This document shows positions 63,859 through 64,000 of a stretch of 64,000 nt of DNA, in pieces. A program made the translations under genes and the position numbers. The first letter of the stretch is position 1. Every line of letters starts with the position of its first letter. The notes under the pieces are model-generated. The model saw only the letters and a list, made by a program, of their open reading frames with translations. It was not told the origin of the DNA and searched no databases. The stretch is from an uncultured Alistipes sp. (GTDB taxonomy: Bacteria; Bacteroidota; Bacteroidia; Bacteroidales; Rikenellaceae): assembly GCA_910583985.1 (NCBI GenBank), contig CAJTYA010000002.1, forward strand, positions 1-64,000, read 5' to 3'.

Positions 63859-64000
63859 ATGTATGAAGCCCGAATCAGCCGGAGTCATCCGGCGGCCTTT
63901 ATCATTCTGATCGATCAATCCGGTTCGATGCAGGAACCGACGCTGTTCCTGAACCGCAAGATGGCGAAGTCGGAAGCCGTGGCGCTGACGGTCAACATGC
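63859..64000 (+). CDS. von Willebrand factor A domain protein, 3' truncated
   Basis: Only 47 codons lie in the window. They read into a vWA domain: FIILIDQSGSM is the metal-ion-dependent adhesion site motif (DxSxS), and the following segment continues with an amphipathic helix (KMAKSEAVALTVNM). There is no signal peptide, so the protein is probably cytoplasmic, as in TerY-like proteins. It starts 84 nt after the kinase gene. The remainder lies past the right edge. Confidence 0.8.
   Translation, partial: MYEARISRSHPAAFIILIDQSGSMQEPTLFLNRKMAKSEAVALTVNM

Overview
The window looks like chromosome of a GC-rich member of the Bacteroidales, most like Alistipes/Rikenellaceae. The evidence is repeated use of the Bacteroidetes -7 promoter element TAnnTTTG, a fused SecDF, BACON-domain lipoproteins, GH127 and DUF1080 glycan enzymes, and an 84-residue helix-turn-helix protein typical of this phylum. 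The genus is an inference from gene content and base composition, not from a marker gene. Most genes lie on the + strand.

Layout. 1-6405: tripartite RND efflux operon (adaptor cut by the left edge, pump, outer-membrane channel) followed by lpxA. 7348-8064: SIMPL-domain protein. 8159-12861: Gfo/Idh/MocA oxidoreductase plus a giant HEAT/double-DUF1080 protein, probably an oxidative glycoside-cleavage pair. 13718-15919 (-): GH106-like glycoside hydrolase. 16196-18810: RluA-family pseudouridine synthase overlapping an unknown lipoprotein. 18867-26316: three consecutive paralogous lipoproteins with 0, 2 and 4 BACON domains before a shared beta-sandwich/beta-propeller part; a tandem array of about 184-bp units lies between the second and third. 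26317-28645: gene-poor DNA with a 47-nt GTCT microsatellite and tRNA-Glu(CUC). 28646-34944: receiver/pseudo-histidine-kinase protein, secDF, MscS channel, small HTH protein. 35255-37177: dnaK, then a second tandem array (about 154-bp units) that runs into the end of yccF. 39105-44840: grpE-dnaJ-mutL-rhomboid-EEP cluster. 45037-48416: YhcH protein and GH127 enzyme. 49249-57290: rmuC (-) divergent from rpe-abcF-rlmB-argE-like-argH-ygjP. 57797-62015: aromatic amino acid operon pheA-aminotransferase-tyrA-aroF/chorismate mutase. 62287-64000: WG-repeat protein kinase and the start of a vWA protein, cut by the right edge.

The most interesting system is the leader of the aromatic operon. A 26-codon ORF (57881-57961) has five Phe and three Tyr codons within ten codons. 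It is followed by an intrinsic terminator (57995-58026) whose 5' arm is perfectly complementary over 8 nt to codons 20-22 of the leader. This is the layout of a ribosome-mediated transcription attenuator, placed exactly before the Phe/Tyr biosynthetic genes.

Other notable points are two unrelated long-unit tandem arrays, homopolymer and tetranucleotide tracts (including G8 inside mutL), a signalling protein that has lost the His of its H-box, and long spacers that look G-rich on the + strand and carry no convincing genes.
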